64,000 bases of DNA, taken from Cumulibacter soli. Lineage in GTDB: Bacteria > Actinomycetota > Actinomycetes > Mycobacteriales > Antricoccaceae. Each line of letters opens with the position of its first letter. Position 1 is the stretch's first letter. Location: positions 186,001 through 250,000 of the forward strand of contig NZ_SMSG01000005.1 of NCBI RefSeq assembly GCF_004382795.1, written 5' to 3'. Shown here one piece after another: positions 35,814-45,272 of this stretch. The position numbers and the translations under genes were made by a program. The notes under the pieces are model-generated. The model was not told where the DNA came from and did no database searches. It saw nothing but the letters and a program-made list of their open reading frames with translations.

Positions 35814-35851
35814 ACCGCCCCGGTTCCGGAGTTTTCCGGAACCGGGGCGGT
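35814..35851 (+). terminator. Terminator of tRNA-Leu
   Basis: Perfect 16-bp arms ACCGCCCCGGTTCCGG (35814-35829) and CCGGAACCGGGGCGGT (35836-35851) with loop AGTTTT, three bases after the tRNA CCA; a short T-rich stretch follows. Confidence 0.9.
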
Positions 35852-36385
35852 GTCGTTTACCCACGATCCCCGGGCTTCGGCGAAGCTGGGTTAATGGCCA
35901 GATCGTGTATGGAATCGCTGAATTCTGGCTCGTGACCTGCGGTAACGACCACTCGAACATGCTCTGGAAGCTTGGCCATTAACTCGCGAAGCTGCTGCCA
36001 AGAACGAAACCGCGGCGGGAACGAACCAGTCGCAAATGACAACGACACTGCAGAAACCTAGGCGCCGCAAAAAACGCAGCGAAAATGGCTAGGCATTGCA
36101 CAGAGCGCGATGCACCCCCGATTTTCGTGCGTCTTTTGCGGGGTTCGGCGCCGCAGGCGTGCCCGGAGGGTGCCGATACTTGTGGGGCGGCACATGTGAT
36201 CCGTGGTTTTCAGCCACCTTGCAACGGTGCGATGCCGCCGATCGATCCGAAGCGGGCATTAGGAAGGCGACCGGGTCGTCGAGCCGCACAACTGTTATGC
36301 GATCGGCGCGCCCGTCGAATCAAGCTGTGGCTAAACGCCGCAGCCGGCCTCGTCCAGGTGAGCTAGACCGGCTGCAGACTTCTCG
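35852..36385. other. 534-bp intergenic region with repeat copy 1
   Basis: The structured repeat occupies 36056-36188. A 63-codon minus-strand frame (36048-35857) with a helix-like WQQLRELMAKLPEH stretch could be a small protein or a gene remnant, but there is no ribosome site or family I recognise. The rest shows nothing clear. Confidence 0.4.
36056..36147. repeat. Structured interspersed repeat, copy 1
   Basis: 92 bp, matching copy 2 (47028-47118) at all but five positions and one indel. The outer arms (about 36065-36086 and 36121-36141) are complementary with few mismatches: AAAACGCAGCGAAAAT against ATTTTCGTGCGTCTTTT. Inside is a 7-bp hairpin GCATTGC/GCGATGC with the loop ACAGAGC. The T-G pair of this hairpin is C-G in copy 2. 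Similarity resumes at 36165-36188 (GAGGGTGCCG, then TACT, GTGGGGC). Confidence 0.85.
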
Positions 36386-37228
36386 TTATTGATCCCGCAA
36401 CGATGCGTTGCCAATCGCGACGACATCGTCCCGCTGGTTCTTCACTGTCAGTTTCAGGCCTGCATCATTGCCTTCGACGACGGTCTCGAGACGATCGCCA
36501 GGGAAGGCCGCCGACAGGAACTTTGCCGACAAGTGTCCGCGACGCAGGAAGTCCGGACCGAGGTGGCTCAATGCCGCCTCGGCGAGCCATGCGTAGTGCA
36601 TTCCGGAATGCGCGATGATGTCGGGAAGTCCGACCGAACGCGCATACGCCACATCGGTGTGCGCATTGATCGGCGGCTCTGACTGGATGCCATCGAAGCG
36701 CTGAACATATTGGCTGGCAAACTTCGTTTCCTGCTCCAAGGTGACGGCACGACCGGGGCCGTCGGGTGCGAGCGCAGACGGCACCGAAGCGTCGTCCGGG
36801 ACCGGTTCCGGAGTGTCGTCCTGGGGGCGGTCGATGCTTGACGTCATTTTGTGGGTGACGAGCACCTTCCCATCGTTCACAGCGCTGTATCGCATGACCC
36901 AGAAATCCCGGCCCTTCCGCTCGTACAGATCAGCGATCTCAGCGTCGATCGTGAGGTGCATTCCAGCTTCGACCGGCGCGTACAGATCGGTCTCGTGCTT
37001 GGCGTGCAGTCCGCTAGCCAAGAATCCGTACGTCGTCGCGAACAGTCGGAGATAGTCCGTCTGCGTGAACGTGGGTGGCGCTGCTGAAGCTGGTAGTGCC
37101 GCGACCGCATTCGGATTGTTGAACTCCACGGCCTCCTTGAATGACCCGATGAGGGTCTCATCGACCGTGTAACTGACCGGGCCAACCTTGGCGCCGAGCT
37201 TGAGTTCATCGAACCGAACGTTCTTCAT
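36386..37228 (-). CDS. MaoC-like double hot-dog (R)-hydratase/dehydratase
   Basis: A 280-residue protein with two hot-dog halves. The N-terminal half resembles the FAS1-like dehydratase domain. The C-terminal half carries the hydratase motif INAHTDVAYARSVGLPDIIAHSGMH (catalytic Asp/His region, about residues 185-210). It should hydrate or dehydrate an enoyl/3-hydroxyacyl-CoA. Last gene of the minus-strand Liv importer/CoA-ligase operon, 35 bp after the ligase. Confidence 0.85.
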   Translation of the reverse strand: MKNVRFDELKLGAKVGPVSYTVDETLIGSFKEAVEFNNPNAVAALPASAAPPTFTQTDYLRLFATTYGFLASGLHAKHETDLYAPVEAGMHLTIDAEIADLYERKGRDFWVMRYSAVNDGKVLVTHKMTSSIDRPQDDTPEPVPDDASVPSALAPDGPGRAVTLEQETKFASQYVQRFDGIQSEPPINAHTDVAYARSVGLPDIIAHSGMHYAWLAEAALSHLGPDFLRRGHLSAKFLSAAFPGDRLETVVEGNDAGLKLTVKNQRDDVVAIGNASLRDQ

Positions 37229-37263
37229 AGTTATCCTCTTGTTGTATAGTTGAGATTTCGTGG

Positions 37264-38823
37264 CTAGGCGTCGCCATGACGTGCGGTCGTGAATAGCGAT
37301 CCGTAGGTGTCGCGCAGCACGTTCTTACGGACTTTGCCAACGGCGTTGCGAGGCAACTCGTCCACGAAGATCACCGAGCGTGGCGTGTTGTATCCCGCGA
37401 GTTCTGCCCGTACGAACTGTTGGATCTCTCCGGCAAACTTCGTGTGCCGGTCCTCCGGCAGGTCGGTCACAATGACCGCGGTGACCGATTCTTCGTATAT
37501 GGGGTCCGGTAGACCGATGACCGCGGCCTCTAACACGTTCGGGTGTTCGAGCACCCGGTCTTCGATCGCTTTGGAGAACACGTTCTGGCCGCCGGAACGG
37601 ATCACGTCCTTCTTGCGATCGACGACGTAGTAGAAGCCATCGGAATCGGTTTGCATGACGTCGCCGGTTGCCAGCCACCCGTTGACGATGGTCTTTGCGG
37701 TGTCATCGGGCCTGTTCCAGTACTCGGTCATCATCGGTCCGGTGAACCAGAGTTCGCCCGACCCGCCGGCCGGCACGGGCTCGCCAGCGTCGTTGCGCAA
37801 CTCGGCCCGGATACCTGGAAGCGGGCGGCCGACCGATCCCCAATGCGCTTCGATGTCTTCTGGTTCGCACAGCATGACGAACGGTCCGCCCTCGGTGAGT
37901 CCGAAGGTATGCGCCATCTCGCATTCGCCGCGCGGCACGCCGAGTGCATCGCCGATCCTGCGCATGATCCCGCTGGGGTCGTAAGCCCCGTAGTACAGCA
38001 TCCGGATGCTGGAGAGGTCCGTCGTCCTGAACGAGGGCTCCTCCATCAGTGAATGAAGCATCGTGGGTACGCCGAGGATGACGGTGACCCGTTCCTCTTC
38101 GATGGTTTCCAGTGCGATCTTCGCGTCGAACTGAGTCTGCAGAATCACCCGCGCCCCCACGATGAGGAACAATTTCATGTGATCCCAGTTGCCTACGTGG
38201 AACGGCGGGAAGTAGTTCAGGAAAGTATCCGTCGAACGCGGCCGGAACCCGGAACTCATGTTCACGCCATCGTCAACTGTGCGGCGATGCGATAGCACTG
38301 CACCCTTGGGCCGACCTGTGGTGCCCGAGGTGTACAGGATCATGTGCGGATCGTCGTCGTAGACCGGCGAGGCTTGCGGCGCTGATTCCTCACTGCCAGC
38401 AAGGAAGTCCGGCCAGTCGTGATCGCCGTCGTCATCCGGTAAGGCGATGACGCGCAGGCTTGGCTCTAGGGTCCCGAGGCTCGACCGCAGGCTTGCCTCA
38501 GTGAACAGCAGCACCGGCGCGCAATCCTCGAGTACGTATGCATGCTCTGATTCACGATGCCAGAAGTTCAACGGCACTAGTATCGCGCCAACGCGCGCGG
38601 TCGCGAAGTACAGCAGGAAGTACTCGATGCAATTATGCGATAGGACGGCGACTCGGTCTCCTTTGGCCACGCCCGCGGCCAGCAGTGCGGCGGAGACGTC
38701 GTCGATCTGGGCACCTAGCTGTCCGTAGGTAAACCGTTTGGCTCCGACGACCAAGGCCTCATCATTCGGCCGATGGATCGCATGGTTGCCGACGATTTCA
38801 TCAACCAGCATTCTGTGTGTCAC
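37264..38823 (-). CDS. AMP-dependent acyl-CoA synthetase
   Basis: A ligase of up to 519 residues; ATG 38811 (residue 5) is an alternative start. The P-loop motif LYTSGTTGRPKGAVLSH lies near residues 165-181. A GYNTPRS segment and the C-terminal lysine motif LPRNAVGKVRKNVLR are present. The class activates fatty or aromatic carboxylic acids as CoA thioesters via acyl-adenylate; the exact acid is not readable. Encoded downstream of LivM with a short overlap, so the imported compound is presumably its substrate. Confidence 0.9.
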   Translation of the reverse strand: MTHRMLVDEIVGNHAIHRPNDEALVVGAKRFTYGQLGAQIDDVSAALLAAGVAKGDRVAVLSHNCIEYFLLYFATARVGAILVPLNFWHRESEHAYVLEDCAPVLLFTEASLRSSLGTLEPSLRVIALPDDDGDHDWPDFLAGSEESAPQASPVYDDDPHMILYTSGTTGRPKGAVLSHRRTVDDGVNMSSGFRPRSTDTFLNYFPPFHVGNWDHMKLFLIVGARVILQTQFDAKIALETIEEERVTVILGVPTMLHSLMEEPSFRTTDLSSIRMLYYGAYDPSGIMRRIGDALGVPRGECEMAHTFGLTEGGPFVMLCEPEDIEAHWGSVGRPLPGIRAELRNDAGEPVPAGGSGELWFTGPMMTEYWNRPDDTAKTIVNGWLATGDVMQTDSDGFYYVVDRKKDVIRSGGQNVFSKAIEDRVLEHPNVLEAAVIGLPDPIYEESVTAVIVTDLPEDRHTKFAGEIQQFVRAELAGYNTPRSVIFVDELPRNAVGKVRKNVLRDTYGSLFTTARHGDA

Positions 38824-39889
38824 TTCCCTTACTTGTCTTTTGTGCCGTTGCAGTGGCGGTCTCAGCCGACCGCGGGTCGGATACCGAGTCCCTGTCGGGG
38901 ATCCGCGATCTGCCTGTGAAGTAGCGTCTGAACAACTGTCCGAAACCAGGCACTAGGCCCATCGGTAGCAGCACCATGACGACGAGCAGGCCCACACCAT
39001 AGAAGATCGGGGTGAGGGTGGGTTCGAAGTCGAAGACCTGCGGAATACCGGTGACGAATGCTGCGCCGAGGACGGCGCCCCAGATACTGCCAGGACCGCC
39101 GATCGCCACCATGACGAACGCGGGGAAGGATGCCAGGAAGAAGCTGAAGGGATCAGGGCTTACGTACCTGATGAACCACGCATAAACAACTCCGGCGATC
39201 GCCGCGACCACGCCCGAAAGGACGAACGCGATGACGCGCTGAATCGATACCGAGAACCCGAGAGACTTCGCGAGGAGCTCGTCGTCGCGGGCCGCGACCA
39301 ATACCCGAGCGATCTGCGAATGTTGGAAGAGCGCAGCGCCGATGAGGACGACGATCAGGATGATAAGAGTCAGCCAGAAGAAGCCTTCGGTCTTCGCAGT
39401 ATCGATGCTCAGAAAACCAAGATCGATCGGGTCTGGGCGCGTAATGCCAGCGATACCGATTGAACCGTTGGTGACCGATACCCAGTTCACCAATACGTCA
39501 GAGACCAGCATTCCGATGCCGAGCGTCGCTACGGCGAAGTGCAACCCGCGTGTTCGAAGAATTATCGGCCCGAGAACTGCCGCGACTACAGCTGCCAATA
39601 GTGGTAGAACGACCAGCGATAGCCACGGCGACCACTCGGTATGCGTCTGAATGAACGCCGCTCCGTATGCGCCGATAGCAAAGAAGGCGGCAATTCCCAG
39701 GTTTATCAGGCCCGAATAGCCCATGACCATGTTGAGGCCCAATGCCAGCATCGCCCAGATGGCGACGACGGTGGCGACGGTGATGAGGTACTGATCGGCG
39801 CCAGAGATGATGCCGCTCAGAATCAGCAATACAGCGAACGGCAACAGCATGAGGAGACGTCCACGAGCGTTCTTAGTCACGAGCAGCAC
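38801..39889 (-). CDS. livM: Liv-type ABC importer permease (LivM)
   Basis: A 362-residue permease of the branched-chain amino acid/carboxylate importer family, with about nine spans and the LivM signature GYSGLINLGIAAFFAIGAYGAA near residues 54-75. A hydrophilic tail of about 40 residues follows the last span. It overlaps livH at its start and the ligase at its end. Confidence 0.9.
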   Translation of the reverse strand: MLLVTKNARGRLLMLLPFAVLLILSGIISGADQYLITVATVVAIWAMLALGLNMVMGYSGLINLGIAAFFAIGAYGAAFIQTHTEWSPWLSLVVLPLLAAVVAAVLGPIILRTRGLHFAVATLGIGMLVSDVLVNWVSVTNGSIGIAGITRPDPIDLGFLSIDTAKTEGFFWLTLIILIVVLIGAALFQHSQIARVLVAARDDELLAKSLGFSVSIQRVIAFVLSGVVAAIAGVVYAWFIRYVSPDPFSFFLASFPAFVMVAIGGPGSIWGAVLGAAFVTGIPQVFDFEPTLTPIFYGVGLLVVMVLLPMGLVPGFGQLFRRYFTGRSRIPDRDSVSDPRSAETATATAQKTSKGSDTQNAG

Positions 39890-40730
39890 CTACTCCGAAC
39901 AGTCCTTGAGGCTTAACGAGCAGCACGATGATCAGGAATACGAAGGCAAATGAGTTGATGTAGCCGCTGCTGATGAAACTGCCGCCGAAGGACTCGACGA
40001 GTCCCAGCACGAGGCCGCCCACCAAAGCGCCAACCGTCGAGCCCATACCTGCGAAGATGATGATCACGAAGGACTTCAACGCGATCATCGCGCCCATCGA
40101 CGCCGAGACTGGATTGACTGTCCCCAGCAGCACGCCTGCGATACCGGCTAGCGCCGAGCCAACCCCGAAGACGACGAGGTAGGTCTTGAGGGTTTGAATG
40201 CCCATTAACCGAGAAGCGAAGGGGTTCAGAGCTACCGCGCGCATCGCCAGACCGCTCTTGCTTCGACGCAGCCAGAAATGCAAGGGGACGAACAGCAGCA
40301 ACGCGACGCAGAAGACGATGATCTTCATCCAGGAAATACTGGTCCCTGCGATCGACACGGTGGCGTTGATCCCGCCGGGAATTACTCGCGGGCGGTCCCC
40401 GAAGATGAGTGCGGCGACCGCTGCAGTGATCGTGACCAAGGCCAGCGCCACGATCAGCAGATTGGTCTCCGAGTAGTTGCGCAGTGGATAGAACACCCCA
40501 GCTCCGACGACGAGCCCGTAGGCGATCGCAGCGAGTACGCCTGCCAGCATTCCCAACAGCAGAGGCCATCCAAGGTTCTTGGTGGTCACCAAAGCGACCA
40601 TCCCGGCTAGCATCAGGGATTCGCCATGAGCAAAGTGGGGTACGCGCACAACACCGAAGATGAGCGTCAGTCCGACGGCGGCAAGGGCGTAGACCGACCC
40701 TTGCATCAAGCCGTTGAGTAGTTCGGTCAT
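39873..40730 (-). CDS. livH: Liv-type ABC importer permease (LivH)
   Basis: Permease of 285 residues from ATG 40730, four bases after the stop of the binding-protein gene; an upstream TTG at 40748 is less likely. It begins LLNGLMQGSVYALAAVGLTLIFGV, the typical LivH N-terminus, and contains an FAGMGSTVGALVGGLVLGL segment near its C-terminus. Partner of LivM. Confidence 0.9.
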   Translation of the reverse strand: MTELLNGLMQGSVYALAAVGLTLIFGVVRVPHFAHGESLMLAGMVALVTTKNLGWPLLLGMLAGVLAAIAYGLVVGAGVFYPLRNYSETNLLIVALALVTITAAVAALIFGDRPRVIPGGINATVSIAGTSISWMKIIVFCVALLLFVPLHFWLRRSKSGLAMRAVALNPFASRLMGIQTLKTYLVVFGVGSALAGIAGVLLGTVNPVSASMGAMIALKSFVIIIFAGMGSTVGALVGGLVLGLVESFGGSFISSGYINSFAFVFLIIVLLVKPQGLFGVGAARD

Positions 40731-40734
40731 CCAA

Positions 40735-41970
40735 CTAACCCGCGTCAATGAAGGAGACGGTCTCGAACTTGCCGTCGTGCCACTCGCGTACTGCTTGTGC
40801 GAAGTAGGCCTGGTGCTCGGCGAAGATCAGGTCGCCGTCCTGTGGCACGACCGCCTCAACTAACTCCGGGACGTCATCCAGGGTCAGCGAGTCCAGCGCT
40901 TCTCGGATGGCCGCGACGTCGTCCACGGTGCCGGCTTTTTCCATCGCGGCCGCGAGGATGAAGATCCCGTCGTACGCACTCATCGCGGTTCCGGCCGATG
41001 GTTCATTGAACTCTGCCTGGTAGTCCTCTTCGAACGCGGTCGCCTGTTCGGCGTTCTTGCCGCCTTCGATTAAGTCTTCCGGCAGGGGAACATAGATGTC
41101 CGTGACACCTGCCATCTGGTCGGCTGCTTGCGCGTCCTCGACATCGGCGTTGGTGATACCCGAACTCGTGATTATCGGTCCATCGAATCCTGCCTGTCGG
41201 GCCTGCTTGATGGCGCGGGCGACGTCGCCCGGGAAGCCGCGCAGATTCAACGCCTCCGGATCCTTGGACAGCATGTTTGACAACTGAGTGTTGAAGTCGG
41301 TATCGCCGAATTTGTAGCTCTCGCTCGCTACCGTTTCGGTCCCGTTCTCCTGGAGCCGTTCGATGAGCGGATCGGTTTCCTCGACGAATGCGGCGTGCTG
41401 CGAATCGGTGAGGATCGCGTACGTCTTGTATCCCTGATCCTGAACGTACTTCACGGTCGCATCGGTGTACTGGGCGAGCGTGACCCGCGGTCGGTAGACG
41501 GAGAGATGGTCGGTCAGGCCCGAACTTGCAGCGCCGACGATGATGGAGATGAACTCCTCATTGTCGGCGATTATCGGGACGTAGGCGCCGGCGACGGCGC
41601 TGCCGTTGGTCCCGACCATGAACTTGTGCCCGTCGCTCAAGAACTTCTGTACGGCGGTGACACCGGCGGTCGGGTCTGATTTGTCATCCTGAGTATCCAG
41701 CTCAAAGGTGTAGTTCTCACCGTCGACGTCAACGCCGCCCGATTCATTGAGCTGCTTGACGGCGAGTTTTGTGGCGTAATCCTGGGAAACGCCGACGCTC
41801 GCACCGGGGCCGGTCAACGATTGCAGGGATGCGATGTCGATGATGTTGTCGCCGGAATCGCCGTCTCCGTCATCGCCGCAGGCGGTCAGGAGGCCGATGG
41901 TGAGCGCGGCGCAGACCGCAACGCTGCTCAGTTTGATGGAACTGCGGCCGTACGTCTTAGAGGTTCTCAT
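40735..41970 (-). CDS. Liv-type ABC importer substrate-binding lipoprotein
   Basis: A 411-residue type I periplasmic-binding-like lipoprotein with a lipobox (LLTAC, Cys31) and an acidic Gly/Asp linker. Features: IASLQSLTGPGASVGVSQDYATKLAVKQLN at the start of the fold, a hinge-region FMVGTNGSAVAGAYVPI, and a late GTAMSAYDGIFILAAAMEKAG. It supplies ligand specificity to LivHMGF. The linked acyl-CoA ligase and hydratase favour a carboxylic acid over an amino acid as ligand, by inference. Confidence 0.88.
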   Translation of the reverse strand: MRTSKTYGRSSIKLSSVAVCAALTIGLLTACGDDGDGDSGDNIIDIASLQSLTGPGASVGVSQDYATKLAVKQLNESGGVDVDGENYTFELDTQDDKSDPTAGVTAVQKFLSDGHKFMVGTNGSAVAGAYVPIIADNEEFISIIVGAASSGLTDHLSVYRPRVTLAQYTDATVKYVQDQGYKTYAILTDSQHAAFVEETDPLIERLQENGTETVASESYKFGDTDFNTQLSNMLSKDPEALNLRGFPGDVARAIKQARQAGFDGPIITSSGITNADVEDAQAADQMAGVTDIYVPLPEDLIEGGKNAEQATAFEEDYQAEFNEPSAGTAMSAYDGIFILAAAMEKAGTVDDVAAIREALDSLTLDDVPELVEAVVPQDGDLIFAEHQAYFAQAVREWHDGKFETVSFIDAG

Positions 41971-41992
41971 TGTGATTGGTTCCTTTCGAACT

Positions 41993-42712
41993 TCAGGATG
42001 TAGACCCGAGGAATGCCTGCATCAACTCGTCAGGATCGTCGGGAAGTTTGTCGCCGTTCTGCACGATCTGGCCTTCACGCATGACGTAGTACCGATCGCA
42101 GAGGTCCTTCGTGAGGTATGCGTTCTGCTCGACGACCAGCAGTGACGTCTCGAAGCTTCTGCGGATGCCCATAAGGCATTCGAGGACGTCGTCGACGATG
42201 ACGGGTGCCAGACCGAGCGTCGGCTCGTCCAGCATCATGACCGAAGGGTTGCCCATGAGACCCCGCCCGATGGCGAGCATCTGTTGTTCGCCGCCAGATA
42301 GGGTCTGCGCATCTTGACCCTGGCGATCACGCAACTTAGGGAAGGTCTCGAAGACTGACTCCAGTCGTTCGGCCGCACCGTCAGGACGCGCATACGCCCC
42401 GAGCTTCAGGTTCTCCAACACTGACATTTCGGGGAATACCTGGCGGCCCTCGGGGACCTGGATGAGCCCAGCAGCGACGCGACGGTGAACGCTTGTCGCG
42501 GTGATGTTGCACCCGTTGTGCTCGACCGAGCCGCGTCGACACGTCAGCAGGCCGGAGACGGCCTTCAGCAGCGTCGACTTCCCAGCTCCATTGGGACCGA
42601 CCAATGCCACTGATTCGCCCGACGAGATGTGCAGACTAACGCCATGACAGATCGTCGAATCGCCGTATCCGGTGACGATGTCGGTGAGATCAAGGGCCTT
42701 GCTAGCGCTCAA
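41993..42712 (-). CDS. livF: Liv-type ABC importer ATPase (LivF)
   Basis: A 239-residue ATPase with Walker A GPNGAGKSTLLKAVSG, signature LSGGEQQM, Walker B VMMLDEPTLGLAP, typical of LivF. Its start overlaps the end of livG by 4 bp. Confidence 0.92.
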   Translation of the reverse strand: MSASKALDLTDIVTGYGDSTICHGVSLHISSGESVALVGPNGAGKSTLLKAVSGLLTCRRGSVEHNGCNITATSVHRRVAAGLIQVPEGRQVFPEMSVLENLKLGAYARPDGAAERLESVFETFPKLRDRQGQDAQTLSGGEQQMLAIGRGLMGNPSVMMLDEPTLGLAPVIVDDVLECLMGIRRSFETSLLVVEQNAYLTKDLCDRYYVMREGQIVQNGDKLPDDPDELMQAFLGSTS

Positions 42713-43461
42713 CTCGCTACCTGTGCTTTCTTGCCGAGATACGCCGCCTGAACCGCCGGGCTACGCCTCGTCTCGTCGGGTGTTCCGGTGAACAAGGTTC
42801 TGCCGCTGTCCATGACATGTATGCGGGTGGCCATCGTCAGCAGAGCCTCGATGTTGTGCTCGACGATGCCTACGGCGATTCCCCGTCGCTGCAGAGTCAC
42901 GATGTGTTCGGAGAGTCGCACGACGTCATGCGAATCGACACCGGCGAACGGCTCGTCGAGCAGAACTACCTTCGGGTCACATTGCGCGACGAGCGCCAGG
43001 TTGAGCACCTTTCGTGCGCCGTACGGAAGATCACCCGCGCGGACGTCAGCGAATGTGGTGAGTCCGAACATTTCGAGGAGATCCTCGATGCCGTGAGGTT
43101 GTGCAGAGTTACGCACTCGCGGAGACTTCGCGCCCAAACGCAGGGCAGAGCGCGTGGTCATCGTCTCGAAGCTGCGGGTCTGCTGAAAACTGCGGAGCAG
43201 CCCAAGGCGAGCACGCTCGGCTAGGCGCATTCGGCCGAGCGAACGACCGTCGAGAAGCACGTCGCCGGACGTCGCGGGATACAACCCCGTCATGACATTG
43301 ATGAGCGTGGACTTCCCGGCGCCATTGGGGCCGATGATCCCGAGGATCTCTCCGTAGTCGATCTCGAGAGTGATGTCCTCGAGGGCCCGCACACCGGAGA
43401 AATGCTTGGAGATTCCGTTGATGTGCAGCGCGGCCGAACCAGATGAGTTACTGTGAGCCAT
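42709..43461 (-). CDS. livG: Liv-type ABC importer ATPase (LivG)
   Basis: ATG 43461 gives 250 residues starting close to the conserved fold (LHINGISKHFSGVRAL); a TTG at 43497 would add 12 residues and lies inside a TTGACA promoter-like word. Walker A GPNGAGKSTLINVMTG. The usual signature region is atypical: the LPYGARKVLNLALV stretch occupies the position of LSGGQ. Walker B VVLLDEPFAGVD. First gene of the seven-gene minus-strand operon, divergent from TetR. Confidence 0.9.
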   Translation of the reverse strand: MAHSNSSGSAALHINGISKHFSGVRALEDITLEIDYGEILGIIGPNGAGKSTLINVMTGLYPATSGDVLLDGRSLGRMRLAERARLGLLRSFQQTRSFETMTTRSALRLGAKSPRVRNSAQPHGIEDLLEMFGLTTFADVRAGDLPYGARKVLNLALVAQCDPKVVLLDEPFAGVDSHDVVRLSEHIVTLQRRGIAVGIVEHNIEALLTMATRIHVMDSGRTLFTGTPDETRRSPAVQAAYLGKKAQVAS

Positions 43462-43577
43462 GTCGCGAAGCCAAACAGGTGTTAGATAGATTGTCAAGCG
43501 TGAGAGCCTGAAGCCCTGGTGTCAAATGCAACGGTTGTACTGGGTGCGGCCACATTCAGATAGGGAGCGAGGGGTAG

Positions 43578-44465
43578 ATGGCAAGCAACGACGACGACGT
43601 ACTCGGTAAGCCGGTGAGTCTGAATCACGATCAAGAACGCCGACGACGTAACAAGAGCCCACGATGGCGGATCATCCTGGATTCGGCAGCCGAGATATTC
43701 GCAGTGAAAGGGTATGAATCCGCGACGGTTCGGGATATTGCCGATAAGGCAAACATTCTGGCCGGGAGCTTGTATTACTACATTCGCGAGAAGCAGGACA
43801 TCCTGTACGCGCTGATCGAGGACTTCCACCATGAGGGGCGCGCTGCGATCGACGCGGTGCTGGAAGAGGACATCGCAGATCCGTTCGAGCGACTACGTAG
43901 AGTGCTCGAGGCGCACGTGCGTCTGAATGCCCGGCAGCTGACTAAGACCGCGGTCTTCTATCAAGATTTCCGTCACCTGGATCTCGAGCGACGTAAGGAC
44001 ATCCTGGCCGATCGCCGACTTCAAGAGACACGCATTGCTTCGTTGATCGACGAGGCTCAGCAGGCTGGCCTTGTAACGCCTGACGTGGATCCGAAGTTTG
44101 CGGCGCTGTCAATGCTCACCTTGCTCAACGGAGCACATGCCTGGTATCGCCGCCATCCAGAGCTCGCGGTCGAGGATTTTGTGGCGATGCAACTCAATCT
44201 GTTGCTGTTTGGACTTGCGACCCATAATCGCCAGGAGCGTTCTGAGGTGCTCGCTGCGAAGAACGATGACTCTGCCGCGAAGAAACGCGGTACCAGCCGA
44301 GAAACGGCGCGCGCTAAGGACACAGGCAATACAAAAAAGTCTGCATCCATGAAGAGCGCGAGTGGTCCAATGAAGCGCTCTGCGGTGAAGAAGGCGACTG
44401 CAACATCGGCAACGCGGCGTAAGGGTCGGCCAAGCGATGGAGGAAAGACCACCAGTGAGGACTGA
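43578..44465 (+). CDS. TetR family regulator with a basic C-terminal tail
   Basis: A 295-residue regulator, GAGGGG ribosome site. The helix-turn-helix lies at about 33-78 (AAEIFAVKGYESATVRDIADKANILAGSLYYYIREKQDIL), similar to KstR/FadR-like acyl-CoA-responsive repressors. After the normal TetR core, about 65 residues (from about 230) form a Lys/Arg/Ser/Thr/Ala-rich, histone-H1-like tail, unusual for the family. Divergent from livG and followed 3 bp later by an SDR gene, so it probably controls both arms of the catabolic island. Confidence 0.85.
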   Translation: MASNDDDVLGKPVSLNHDQERRRRNKSPRWRIILDSAAEIFAVKGYESATVRDIADKANILAGSLYYYIREKQDILYALIEDFHHEGRAAIDAVLEEDIADPFERLRRVLEAHVRLNARQLTKTAVFYQDFRHLDLERRKDILADRRLQETRIASLIDEAQQAGLVTPDVDPKFAALSMLTLLNGAHAWYRRHPELAVEDFVAMQLNLLLFGLATHNRQERSEVLAAKNDDSAAKKRGTSRETARAKDTGNTKKSASMKSASGPMKRSAVKKATATSATRRKGRPSDGGKTTSED

Positions 44466-44468
44466 GAT

Positions 44469-45191
44469 GTGAAGCAGGCCGCGCTCATTACCGGAGGTTC
44501 CGGCGCTATCGGACGCGCCCTGTGCCGCGAAGCCGCTGCACGTGGTTTCGATGTCGTATACACATACAACACGACGTCCGCTCACAACGAAGGCTTGACT
44601 CAGGACATCTCCCGACTCGGTCGGCGTTGCCTTCCGGTCAGGTGCGACCTTGGCGTGGCTGGCGATTTGGAAGTGCTCGTGAGATCGGCCGAACGGTTTG
44701 GCGATGTGGCCCTGCTCGTCAACAACGCTGGTATTGCCGAATCGAGATCGGTCTCCCAATTCGATATCGAGTCCTGGAACCGAGCAATAGCAGTGAACTT
44801 GACCGCTCCTGCCTGCCTTTCCACCTTGCTTTCGTCGACGCTACGACGAAACGAAGGCGCGATCACCAACATCGGAACAGTCGGAGCACTGACCGGGTCA
44901 ATGCACAGCATCGCCTATGGCTCAAGCAAAGCAGGCTTGATCGGGCTAACTCGGACGCTTGCTCGAATGCTCGCTCCCAGCGTACGGGTGAACTGTGTCT
45001 GCCCCGGCCCGATCGCCACCGACATGCTCGAGTCATTGACCGATGCGCAGCTCGACCAGATTCGGCAGGCGACACCGCTGCAACGGATCGGCGCGCCCGA
45101 GGAGGTCGCGCAGGTCGTGCTCGACGTATCGGGGTGGCGGTACTGCAACGGACAGACGCTGGTCATCGACGGCGGCAGGGTGATGACATAG
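44469..45191 (+). CDS. Short-chain dehydrogenase/reductase
   Basis: A 240-residue SDR starting at GTG 44469. Cofactor motif TGGSGAIG (9-16), LVNNAGIAES, and active-site YGSSKAG. The usual catalytic serine position reads GTVGA, so Thr may replace Ser. C-terminal CPGPIATDML is typical of FabG-like 3-oxoacyl/3-hydroxyacyl reductases. In the island it could oxidise the hydroxyacyl-CoA formed by the MaoC-like hydratase. Confidence 0.88.
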   Translation: MKQAALITGGSGAIGRALCREAAARGFDVVYTYNTTSAHNEGLTQDISRLGRRCLPVRCDLGVAGDLEVLVRSAERFGDVALLVNNAGIAESRSVSQFDIESWNRAIAVNLTAPACLSTLLSSTLRRNEGAITNIGTVGALTGSMHSIAYGSSKAGLIGLTRTLARMLAPSVRVNCVCPGPIATDMLESLTDAQLDQIRQATPLQRIGAPEEVAQVVLDVSGWRYCNGQTLVIDGGRVMT

Positions 45192-45272
45192 TCCCGCGAT
45201 CAACCTGCGCCAGCACTCCCTGATACCCAGCCATCGAGGCGATCGGCTTCGAGTAACCCAGAAAGGAACCAG

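Noticed and set aside
35857-36048. A 63-codon minus-strand frame downstream of tRNA-Leu
   Set aside because: The amino acid composition is plausible, but there is no ribosome site, no recognised family and no partner; kept only as a remark in the intergenic entry.
36085-36366. An open frame beginning MARHCTERDAP in repeat copy 1, similar to the frame upstream of pncC in copy 2
   Set aside because: The similarity is due to the DNA repeat. The few differences include amino acid changes while base pairing is kept, and the frames diverge completely after the repeat.
43498-43577. TetR operator between livG and the TetR gene
   Set aside because: Only very short inverted words (such as CAAC/GTTG) are visible; not enough to call an operator.
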